From Candidatus Altarchaeales archaeon (GTDB lineage: Archaea > Altiarchaeota > Altiarchaeia > IMC4 > SCGC-AAA252-I15), in NCBI GenBank assembly GCA_016867655.1, contig VGJA01000067.1, positions 1 to 5,963 on the forward strand: a stretch of 5,963 bases of DNA, given 5' to 3'. The number at the start of each line of letters is the position of its first letter. The stretch's first letter is position 1. A model generated the notes under the pieces. The model worked only from the letters and a program-made list of their open reading frames with translations, did not search any database and had not been told where the DNA came from. This document shows, piece by piece, positions 1 to 5,355 of this stretch. The translations under genes were made by a program, and so were the position numbers.

Positions 1-486
1 CAGCGCCTTCAGTTCTGTCGATATTGGCCCGTAGTCGCCGTTGGCTATTGAAACAAAGGAGTTGAATATCGGGACTCCCGATCTTATTTGGACTAGTATG
101 CTTCTCAGCGCGAACAACAGGTTTCTTTCCACGTATTTCACTCTTTTGTTTACTATGGATGTTGGGTAGGCTGTCATGTAGATGAATACTACTAGTCCGA
201 CGATGATGCCTATGATTGATGAGGTCATATAGTCTGGTTTTTTGCCTGCCATGAACACTACTGCGATAGACGTTGTTGTAAGGAGGAATACCAGCAATGA
301 TGCTGTGAGTGTCAGTGCGAAGTATCCCCTGGAGTTTAATTCGTAATCCTCTGTGATGCCGGCTTGCTTTAGCGTCAGCTCCATGTAGGGGAACATCTTT
401 GATAAAAGGTTCCCTATGTTTAGGAAAATTCTTGAAAGCCCCTTCAGTGTGGGGGATGTCAGCAAGGCAAGTTGTTTTCCCTTCAT
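1..486 (-). CDS. TadC/FlaJ-like type II/IV secretion platform membrane protein (GspF family), N-terminal part
   Basis: This is the first 162 residues of a polytopic membrane protein; the frame is still open at base 1. In archaeal type IV pilus and archaellum systems this family forms the inner-membrane platform on which the hexameric ATPase acts. A basic N-terminal stretch (about 1-50) is followed by two strongly hydrophobic segments (about 56-80 and 88-108). After these comes the start of a cytoplasmic GspF-like helical region (about 112-162), with VERNLLFALRSILVQIRSGV followed by PIFNSF, the usual character of the first GspF repeat. The ATG at 486-484 is the earliest possible start, because an in-frame TAA lies two codons upstream (492-490). 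No convincing Shine-Dalgarno motif precedes it. It follows the ATPase gene on the same strand, the usual motor-then-platform order, but across an unusually wide 180-base gap. The broad family call is fairly safe; pilus versus another secretion role is inferred from context. Confidence 0.85.
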   Translation of the reverse strand, partial: MKGKQLALLTSPTLKGLSRIFLNIGNLLSKMFPYMELTLKQAGITEDYELNSRGYFALTLTASLLVFLLTTTSIAVVFMAGKKPDYMTSSIIGIIVGLVVFIYMTAYPTSIVNKRVKYVERNLLFALRSILVQIRSGVPIFNSFVSIANGDYGPISTELKAL

Positions 487-666
487 GTCTTATCTAAATT
501 ACTCGCTTTAGAATAAGAACCTATTTTGGTGGGATAGAATGCGCCATCCAGGAACCAGCTTCAGCACATGTTTTGGAGAAACCAACCCTTCTACTTGGAT
601 GACTCTAAAGCCCATTTGGCTTTGCTGATGAACTCTTCTAAAAACCGACTTCTTTAGCAAAACTGC
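487..666. other. 180-base intergenic gap between ATPase and platform genes
   Basis: I see no gene here that I can support. The gap separates the ATPase stop (667-669) from the platform start (486). It holds a five-T run on the minus strand (bases 644-640), 23 bases beyond the ATPase stop codon, which could act as a weak archaeal oligo-T terminator. It also holds a short perfect inverted repeat at 607-623. A plus-strand frame at 539-628 (29 codons) has a GGTGG motif seven bases upstream. The minus-strand frame continuing from the ATPase stays open down to a TAA at 510-508. About 25-30 bases upstream of the platform ATG the minus strand is AT-rich (about 509-519) but matches an archaeal TATA box poorly. 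A separate promoter or a processed RNA is possible but not shown. Confidence 0.6.
607..623. repeat. Short perfect inverted repeat (hairpin)
   Basis: AAAGCC and GGCTTT form a perfect 6-bp stem around a 5-base loop, extendable by one T-G wobble pair on the plus strand. It lies between the ATPase stop and the platform start. On the minus (coding) strand it is not followed by a T run, so it does not look like a rho-independent-style terminator. It could be a weak RNA structure in the intercistronic region or chance. Confidence 0.4.
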
Positions 667-2187
667 CTATTCCAGCAGTGTCTTTGGGTTCTTGTTTTTG
701 CTTGCGGCGTCAACAACAAGGTCTTTTTCCATGTAGTACAGGTTCATCATTTTTCCAACTTCTTCAACCTGTCTTGTGTTGTTTTGCACCAGCCAGTCTA
801 GGATACTCTTTTTTGTGTCTACTTCTTCTTTCATCTCTTCTCTGTTCAATCCAGTGTGTTTTTCAAGCTCGTCGAAAAGTCTTATCGGCTCGTTTACTTG
901 TGGTATTGTGTCGTCTCTGGCCCTCCAGGAGTAGATGATGTTTGGCTTGTATTTTATTATTCCTGATTTGAGGCATTCCTCTTCTAGCACAAATTCGCCT
1001 AGCTCGAATACTCTTCTGATTCCTCTTCTTCGGTCTCTGAACATCACCACGTTCATGTGGACCGAGTCCAGCATGCTGTGGGGTATGTTGACTGGAGGGT
1101 TTGTGAGCCTGGTTATCGTTTGGCTGCAGGTGTCCGCATGGAGTGTGCAGTATACTGAATGCCCTGTGTGCATTGCTTCGAACAACACTTCTGCCTCTCT
1201 TTGTTTTCTGACTTCGCCCATTATGATTCTGTCTGGGCGCATCCTCAATGAGTTGACAAGCAAATCGAGCATTGAAACTTCCCCTTTTCCTTCTGGGTTG
1301 GGCTCTCTCGTCACCAGCGGACACCAGTACAGGAATGAAGGCAGCTGCAGTTCTCTTGTGTCTTCTATTGACAGTATCCTGTGGTTGGGCTGTATGAAGG
1401 GCATGAGTATGTTCAGCAGCGATGTTTTCCCGGAGGCTGTTCCGCCTGAGACCACCATGTTCAGCTCATATTGTATTGCAAGCCACATCAATGCGAGTAT
1501 TTCCGAGCTGACTGTTTTGTTCATTATGAAGTCTGGCGCGGTCCACGGGTCTCTCGCAAACTTTCTTATGGTTATGGTGTTTCCCTTCGACGATATCGGG
1601 CTTAGTATTGCGTTGGCCCTGTCTTTGCTCAACAGGTGTGCGTCCAGCAGCGGGTTTAGGGTTGTTATCTCCCTGCCTATGCGTCTTGCAATGGTGTTGG
1701 CGTAGTTCTGTATTTTGGCCTCGCTTTTCGGGCTCACGTTTGTCTTAAGCCAGCCATACTTTTTGTGGTATACTCTGATAGGCTCTTTCGCGGAGTTTAT
1801 CACTACTTCTTCAAGCTGTGGGTCTGCCAGGAAGAATTCAATTTCGTCCAGGCCTAGCAGTTCGTTCAGCAGGCTTGTGACAAAGTAGTCTCTCACTTCC
1901 TCGTCCAGTTTGGGCAGTTCTTCTGTAATGATTGCGTCTGCGTTTTCCTTGAATGTTTTCTTGAGGTTTTCTAGCGAGTCTTCTGTTTGCATTTCGTCTG
2001 CTCCTATCTCAACCCCCCTGATAAGTTTGTCCTTTATGTCGTCCAGGAGTGCAGAAGTTGCGACGTCTATCTTTGGTATGACTATTTTGTAGACTCTTGT
2101 GTTGCCTTCGGCAACTATTTTTATCGGCGTTTTTGCGCCGTCAGATTCTATCTCATATCTGTCTATAATCTTTTCTTTTTCGGTCAT
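667..2187 (-). CDS. Type II/IV secretion system ATPase (VirB11/GspE superfamily, FlaI/TadA-like)
   Basis: A 506-residue cytoplasmic hexameric motor that would power extension or secretion by a type IV pilus-like machine. A mixed N-terminal region (1-110) is followed by a VirB11-type N-terminal domain (about 111-215: LADPQLEEVVIN, IARRIGREI and ITIRKF). The RecA-like core holds Walker A SGGTASGKTS (G248 to T255, K254 and T255 key), the acidic Asp box SIEDTREL (E275, D276), Walker B MRPDRIIMGEVR (D319, E325) and the His box MHTGHSVYCTLHAD (H340, H343, H350). The C-terminal tail (about 430-506) carries an ILDWLVQNNTRQVEEVGKMM helix pair, seen in archaeal relatives. The bacterial GspE tetracysteine zinc motif is absent. 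The frame opens 28 codons further upstream, but that extension lies inside the preceding gene. The ATG at 2187-2185 overlaps the upstream TGA as ATGA, the usual sign of translational coupling, and no Shine-Dalgarno is needed. The stop is TAG, whereas the other three visible stops are TGA. The family call is very secure; the substrate is inferred. Confidence 0.96.
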   Translation of the reverse strand: MTEKEKIIDRYEIESDGAKTPIKIVAEGNTRVYKIVIPKIDVATSALLDDIKDKLIRGVEIGADEMQTEDSLENLKKTFKENADAIITEELPKLDEEVRDYFVTSLLNELLGLDEIEFFLADPQLEEVVINSAKEPIRVYHKKYGWLKTNVSPKSEAKIQNYANTIARRIGREITTLNPLLDAHLLSKDRANAILSPISSKGNTITIRKFARDPWTAPDFIMNKTVSSEILALMWLAIQYELNMVVSGGTASGKTSLLNILMPFIQPNHRILSIEDTRELQLPSFLYWCPLVTREPNPEGKGEVSMLDLLVNSLRMRPDRIIMGEVRKQREAEVLFEAMHTGHSVYCTLHADTCSQTITRLTNPPVNIPHSMLDSVHMNVVMFRDRRRGIRRVFELGEFVLEEECLKSGIIKYKPNIIYSWRARDDTIPQVNEPIRLFDELEKHTGLNREEMKEEVDTKKSILDWLVQNNTRQVEEVGKMMNLYYMEKDLVVDAASKNKNPKTLLE

Positions 2188-3020
2188 TTTCGTTTTTTCG
2201 CTATCTCGGGCTCGCCTATGGCGGGGTAGTTTATCGTGACCAGGTTGTGTTCTTCCAGTATTACCGCCCACTCTTCTATCTTGTCTTTGCCAACTCCAAG
2301 TTCTCTGGCAAGCTTGTCGTCTATCTTCAGTTTATCTCTTTTGTCAACCAGGTTAAATAGCTTGTCTATGGTTGTTTCCACAACTTCGCCTTCCATGAAT
2401 TTTCTGCTTTCTACGGGGTTTTCCGTTTTTTTCCTTATAAGTATTTTCTCAGTCAGCCTGCCGAAGCGCCTGTTTTTAATCCTGTCTATCAATGCTTTCT
2501 TGACGTCCCAGCCCTCTTTGGCTTCTGATTCCAGCCTGAACTGGCCTTTGAACTCGCCTTTTGCTGTTGGCTTGCTAACGCTGAAAATGCCTTTGACTGT
2601 GCTTAGCATACCGCTTCCGTCTGGCTGTTTTGCTGTTTGCCTTATCCTTATCTTGAATTCCTCAAGCATGACCCTCCTGCTCAAGAGTGCGTTTTTGTTG
2701 TCTTCCACTGCTTTTTCAGCTTCCATTGTGCTGTATTTTACTAGAATAAGGTCGCCTTCCGAGCCGCCCAGTTTTTTGATTTCCTGCAGGGCCGCTTCCC
2801 CGTAGAATTGTTTTCCGTCTTCTACAGCAAGTTCTAGAGCGATTATCTCTCCTTCAGTCATCAAGAGTTCGGCAACATATCCTCTTCCAGATGTTTGGCC
2901 GTGCATCTGCACAAGCCCGTTGAACAGCTTCCGGTTCTCCCTTGACTTGATGAACAGTTCGGCCTCTTCCAGCGTCAGCGGCCTTCCTGCAGGAAGTCTC
3001 ATGCTTAAATATGTGCCCAT
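2184..3020 (-). CDS. Cytoplasmic accessory protein with C-terminal winged helix (DUF2226-like?)
   Basis: A 278-residue soluble protein without signal peptide or membrane segment, rich in Lys and Glu. The N-terminal part (about 7-96; MRLPAGRPLTLEEAE, then GYVAELLMTEGEIIALEL and FYGEAALQEIKKL) has an alternating strand/helix pattern. It resembles the small sensor-like domains of archaeal DUF2226 or PATAN/DUF4388 type; this comparison is from memory and uncertain. A charged linker (about 97-205) follows. The C-terminal 65 residues look like a winged helix: a helix at TTIDKLFNLVDKR, then KIDDKLARELGV, the recognition-like helix DKIEEWAVILEEHN, and a wing ending VTINYPAIGEPEI. This YPAIGEP ending recurs in archaeal pilus-associated proteins as far as I recall. 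The gene starts 13 bases after the surface-protein stop and overlaps the ATPase start by 4 bases, so it is probably co-translated with the motor. ATG at 3020 gives the longest form; ATG at 3002 (residue 7) is an equally plausible start. No Shine-Dalgarno is visible for either. A role in assembly or regulation of the ATPase is inference. Confidence 0.8.
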   Translation of the reverse strand: MGTYLSMRLPAGRPLTLEEAELFIKSRENRKLFNGLVQMHGQTSGRGYVAELLMTEGEIIALELAVEDGKQFYGEAALQEIKKLGGSEGDLILVKYSTMEAEKAVEDNKNALLSRRVMLEEFKIRIRQTAKQPDGSGMLSTVKGIFSVSKPTAKGEFKGQFRLESEAKEGWDVKKALIDRIKNRRFGRLTEKILIRKKTENPVESRKFMEGEVVETTIDKLFNLVDKRDKLKIDDKLARELGVGKDKIEEWAVILEEHNLVTINYPAIGEPEIAKKRK

Positions 3021-3033
3021 TAGCTAAAAAGAT

Positions 3034-5343
3034 TCATACGCAGCTTACGTTGATGTCGTCTATGTACCATCCGTGCCTGTTTACGTTTGAGTCTGCTTGG
3101 AATCTGAATCTTATTTGAATGTTGTTTCCTGCGTAGCTGTTGAGGTTTATCGTGTCGTTCACCCAAGTGTTTTGACCGCCTACGCTGCTGCTGTATGTTT
3201 TTACTGTAGTCCAGGAGCCGCCGTTGACTGAGATTTCAACGTATGCGTTGTCGTCTCCTTTTTCAGTCTGGAGTTTGTGCCAGAATGCCAGCTTTGCGGT
3301 TGCTGTTCCTGTTAGTCCTATTGTCTGTGTTTTGAGCCATTGGTTGCAGTTGTTTTCGTATTCGTCGTTGTCCCACGGGCTTGTTGTCGCCAGGTCTGTT
3401 CCCCAGCAGCTGCTTCCTGAATTAACGTTCCCCCAGTCCGGGCTTCCGTGCTGCCATTCATCCAGAGTTCCCCCATGAGTCCATGAGCCTTCTCCGGATT
3501 CCATGTCGTCGTAGAAGCCGCATATTGTTGTTGAGGTTGCTTTGCTTGAGCTGCTGCTACTGCTGCTTGACTCGCTGCTGGACGAGCTGCTTTCCCTTTG
3601 GCTTGTGCTGGACTGCCTGCTGCTTGTGGATGATGAGCTGGTTGAGCTGCTGCTGGAGCTTGAAGACAGCACGCTTGTGCTGGCCTCAAATATTATGCTT
3701 GAGCTGGAGCTGCTGCTTGACGAGCTGCTTTCCATCTGGCTTGTGCTCGTGCTTGCCATAATGCTGCTTGAGCTTGAGCTTGAGCTGCTGCTGGAACTTG
3801 AAGTTTCGTCTAATGGACATTCGCTTATTATCTCGCAGTCCGTATCCACATTGTAGTCTTTGTAGTGCGCGCAGTCCAGCTTCAGCTTGTAGGCTCCTGT
3901 GTCGCAGGCGTTTTGAACATTGCATCCTGTCTTGTTCTGCCAGTACATGTAGTCCACCCAGGAGGCGTTTTCCTTCACTGTTATTCCCTTTTCACTTATC
4001 TCATACGGATTGACTATCGTTTCTATCCCTATCATTGTGTTGTTGAAGTAGTCTCTAGTCTGGTTCATGTAATATTCACTCAGGTTGTATCTGCCGTTCA
4101 ATCTGTCGAGGAAGCTGGGGCCGTTGTAGCTTAGTTCGCAGGCGTAGTTTGTGACGTTGCTTATCTTGTAGCAGGAGGTGTTGATTTTGTCGCTTGTGAG
4201 CCCTATGATGACGTCGTGCCTGCAGGGTTCCATGTTTTTTATTGTTATGCAGGTGTTGTTTGAGATGTTGGCTTCCATACAGCTTTCATTCCTGTCCCAG
4301 CCCGGGCTTTGCGGGCTTCTGTCGTCCATGTCGCCTGTTCCAATAATCCAAGGTATCGTCATATTGCAGTGCTCTACAAAGGTGTTGTATCGATTCCTGT
4401 CATAGTTTATGGCTCCCGCAAAATGGTTTGGACAGCTTATGTTGAAACAGCATTCTTCGAAGTGCGTGCACGGCGCTGAGCCGAAGGCGGTGTCCACCAC
4501 AAGAATTTGGTCGTTTATGTCCGCCTGAGTGCTGCAGTAGTCTCCTCTATCGCCGATTGGTATGTCTGACATGAATACAACATGCCCCGAGCCGGTTCCG
4601 TTGCCCAGCCAGTCTAGGCTGCATCCCGCCACCTGCTCTGCAGTTATCTCGTTTGTGCAGTTTTCTATGAACTTTACCAGCCGTGCGTTTGTGTTCAGTG
4701 GATACAATGCGTCTTCAAGCCCTAGTATTGAAGTTACTGACGTTATGTCGTGGACTCCCTTGTAGAAGCATATGTCCTGTTGGTCTTCAATCTTCATTCC
4801 AGCGCTTGTTATTATTGCGAAGGACCACGCATCGTACATTAGCACTGTCATGTTTTTGACGTCTAGAGTCACTGTGTAGTTCCTCTGGTTGCCGTCCCTT
4901 ACTATCCTTTCAATCCATGTTGAGAGCGTGTGGTTTTCCATCGAGCTCACGTTTCCTCCCCTAAGGGTTCCGCACATTGTGAGTTCCGCTATCGTAGCTT
5001 CAGCACCCGTTGTTTCGAATTCAAAATTGTTGCAGTCTATTCCACAACTGCTGGTGCAGTTGAACTCGTATCCGTTCAGGTTTGTTCCAGTTGAAACGAC
5101 TTCGTCTATCGCGTATATCGCCGCTCTTCTGCCGAAGATGCCCATCGCTCTTTCCAAATCCTTGTTTATGTCTTCAACAAAGTAGTGGGTTTCGTCGCAC
5201 CTTATTTTTCCAACCAAGTCTTCGCTTCTGGTTTTGTCTGAAGTGGAGTAGAATATGGTCAGCATTATTAAAGGTATCATCAGCAGTATCACCGCCAGCG
5301 TGAATATGAATCCTTTGTCTGCTTTTTTTGTTTTTGTTTTCAC
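3034..5343 (-). CDS. Large pilin-like surface protein with poly-Ser stalk and C-terminal jelly-roll/MAM-like domain (putative adhesin)
   Basis: A 769-residue exported protein. A short basic head (1-10) and G11 precede a hydrophobic segment (about 12-32, GFIFTLAVILL onward), the layout of an archaeal class III (type IV prepilin) signal. Cleavage after G11 is plausible, but an uncleaved anchor cannot be excluded, and no acidic residue sits at mature position 5. The ectodomain (33-513) is Cys-rich; the whole protein has 28 Cys, all outside the anchor, and 21 N-X-S/T sequons, suggesting disulfides and N-glycosylation. Residues 515-600 are a nearly pure Ser/Thr stalk. Residues 608-769 look like a jelly-roll domain of the MAM/InhA C-terminal kind: FYDDMESGEGSW, LAFWHKLQTEKGDDNAYVEI, an Asn-Tyr-Ala-Gly strand, and the hallmark GWYIDDINV ending. 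The start is GTG, with GGATGTGA just upstream and an in-frame TGA at 5364-5362, so no longer start is possible. It starts 4 bases after the preceding stop. Adhesion or glycan binding is inferred from architecture, not shown. Confidence 0.88.
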   Translation of the reverse strand: MKTKTKKADKGFIFTLAVILLMIPLIMLTIFYSTSDKTRSEDLVGKIRCDETHYFVEDINKDLERAMGIFGRRAAIYAIDEVVSTGTNLNGYEFNCTSSCGIDCNNFEFETTGAEATIAELTMCGTLRGGNVSSMENHTLSTWIERIVRDGNQRNYTVTLDVKNMTVLMYDAWSFAIITSAGMKIEDQQDICFYKGVHDITSVTSILGLEDALYPLNTNARLVKFIENCTNEITAEQVAGCSLDWLGNGTGSGHVVFMSDIPIGDRGDYCSTQADINDQILVVDTAFGSAPCTHFEECCFNISCPNHFAGAINYDRNRYNTFVEHCNMTIPWIIGTGDMDDRSPQSPGWDRNESCMEANISNNTCITIKNMEPCRHDVIIGLTSDKINTSCYKISNVTNYACELSYNGPSFLDRLNGRYNLSEYYMNQTRDYFNNTMIGIETIVNPYEISEKGITVKENASWVDYMYWQNKTGCNVQNACDTGAYKLKLDCAHYKDYNVDTDCEIISECPLDETSSSSSSSSSSSSSIMASTSTSQMESSSSSSSSSSSIIFEASTSVLSSSSSSSSTSSSSTSSRQSSTSQRESSSSSSESSSSSSSSSKATSTTICGFYDDMESGEGSWTHGGTLDEWQHGSPDWGNVNSGSSCWGTDLATTSPWDNDEYENNCNQWLKTQTIGLTGTATAKLAFWHKLQTEKGDDNAYVEISVNGGSWTTVKTYSSSVGGQNTWVNDTINLNSYAGNNIQIRFRFQADSNVNRHGWYIDDINVSCV
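3037..3522 (-). other. C-terminal jelly-roll/MAM-like domain coding segment
   Basis: Codons 608-769 form a compact unit of about 160 residues, rich in Trp, Gly and Asn. It follows the family pattern of secreted beta-sandwich domains: an opening D-x-M-E-S-G with a following Trp, a central LAFWHKLQTEKGDDNAYVEI strand pair, SVNGGSWTTVKTY, and a closing GWYIDDINV. Such domains occur at the C-terminus of immune-inhibitor-A-type peptidases and of many secreted proteins. Here no protease motif accompanies it. Conserved acidic residues (for example D697, D698, D762, D763) could bind calcium. Confidence 0.75.
3581..3609 (-). repeat. Direct repeat copy 2 within the serine stalk
   Basis: The second copy of the 29-base unit, encoding STSQRESSS (codons 579-587). 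The two base differences from the other copy give Met to Arg within the unit and one silent change in the Gln codon. The flanking poly-Ser codons have diverged, so the duplication is not recent. Confidence 0.7.
3719..3747 (-). repeat. Direct repeat copy 1 within the serine stalk
   Basis: A 29-base unit encoding STSQMESSS (codons 533-541). It matches 3581-3609 at 27 of 29 bases by eye and lies exactly 138 bases (46 codons) from it, so the reading frame is kept. This suggests that part of the stalk grew by in-frame duplication. Confidence 0.7.
5248..5310 (-). other. Class III signal/transmembrane segment of the surface protein
   Basis: Codons 12-32 encode an uninterrupted hydrophobic stretch of 21 residues right after a Lys-rich head ending in Asp-Lys-Gly. 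The Gly followed by a hydrophobic helix is the usual prepilin peptidase site in archaea, cutting before the helix so that it stays as the assembly or anchor helix. The mature helix would begin FIFTLAV. The usual acidic residue near its start is missing. Confidence 0.65.
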
Positions 5344-5347
5344 TTCT

Positions 5348-5355
5348 TCACATCC
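5348..5355 (-). promoter_or_regulatory. Shine-Dalgarno-like site for the GTG-started surface protein gene
   Basis: On the minus strand GGATGTGA sits 4 bases before the GTG at 5343 and matches the archaeal GGAGGTGA core at 7 of 8 positions. It overlaps the TGA stop of the preceding gene, so it may also permit re-initiation by ribosomes ending there. It supports GTG as the true start, as no ATG occurs in frame upstream. Confidence 0.6.

Larger units (their letters stand above)
3544..3801 (-). repeat. Low-complexity poly-serine stalk region
   Basis: Codons 515-600 of the surface protein encode about 86 residues dominated by Ser, broken by short inserts such as IMASTSTSQME, IIFEASTSVL and STSRQ-like units. 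The Ser codons are mixed (AGC most often, with TCA, TCC, TCG and one AGT), so this is not a fresh single-triplet expansion. A flexible, probably O-glycosylated or extended spacer between ectodomain and C-terminal domain is the natural reading. On the plus strand the same bases give an artefactual Leu-rich frame. Confidence 0.9.

Noticed and set aside
490..497. TATA-like TTTAGATA on the minus strand just before the platform ATG
   Set aside because: It ends only a few bases before the start codon; an archaeal TATA box there would place transcription initiation inside the gene.
541..600. tRNA-like T-arm motif (GGTTC on the minus strand near 552-560)
   Set aside because: No acceptor stem, anticodon arm or proper TTCRANY loop could be fitted around it.
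596..648. Archaeal C/D box guide RNA on the plus strand (GGATGA, CTGA, TGATGA)
   Set aside because: The apparent D' and C' boxes overlap by three bases, the first C box mismatches the consensus, and no clean final CTGA box follows.
487..666. Decayed gene in a second minus-strand frame (peptide-like stretches such as RFLEEFISKAKWALESSK)
   Set aside because: The frame is broken by several stops, no start precedes it and I recognise no family; chance is the simpler reading.
863..1324. Minus-strand 153-codon frame overlapping the ATPase
   Set aside because: It lies in an alternative frame across the conserved Walker B and His-box coding region, and its product is Arg/His/Gln-rich without domain character.
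935..1705. Plus-strand 256-codon frame opposite the ATPase
   Set aside because: Antisense to the most conserved part of the ATPase; its length is explained by the coding constraint of the minus strand.
2188..2271. N-terminal extension of the ATPase frame to an upstream start (28 extra residues)
   Set aside because: The extension lies wholly inside the coding region of the upstream gene, is Arg/Gly/His-rich and low in family character, and the ATGA overlap start at 2187 is the standard coupled arrangement.
3542..3856. Plus-strand Leu-rich open frame
   Set aside because: It is the antisense shadow of the poly-serine stalk: AGC/TCN serine codons read in reverse give Leu-rich codons. It has no gene context on that strand.
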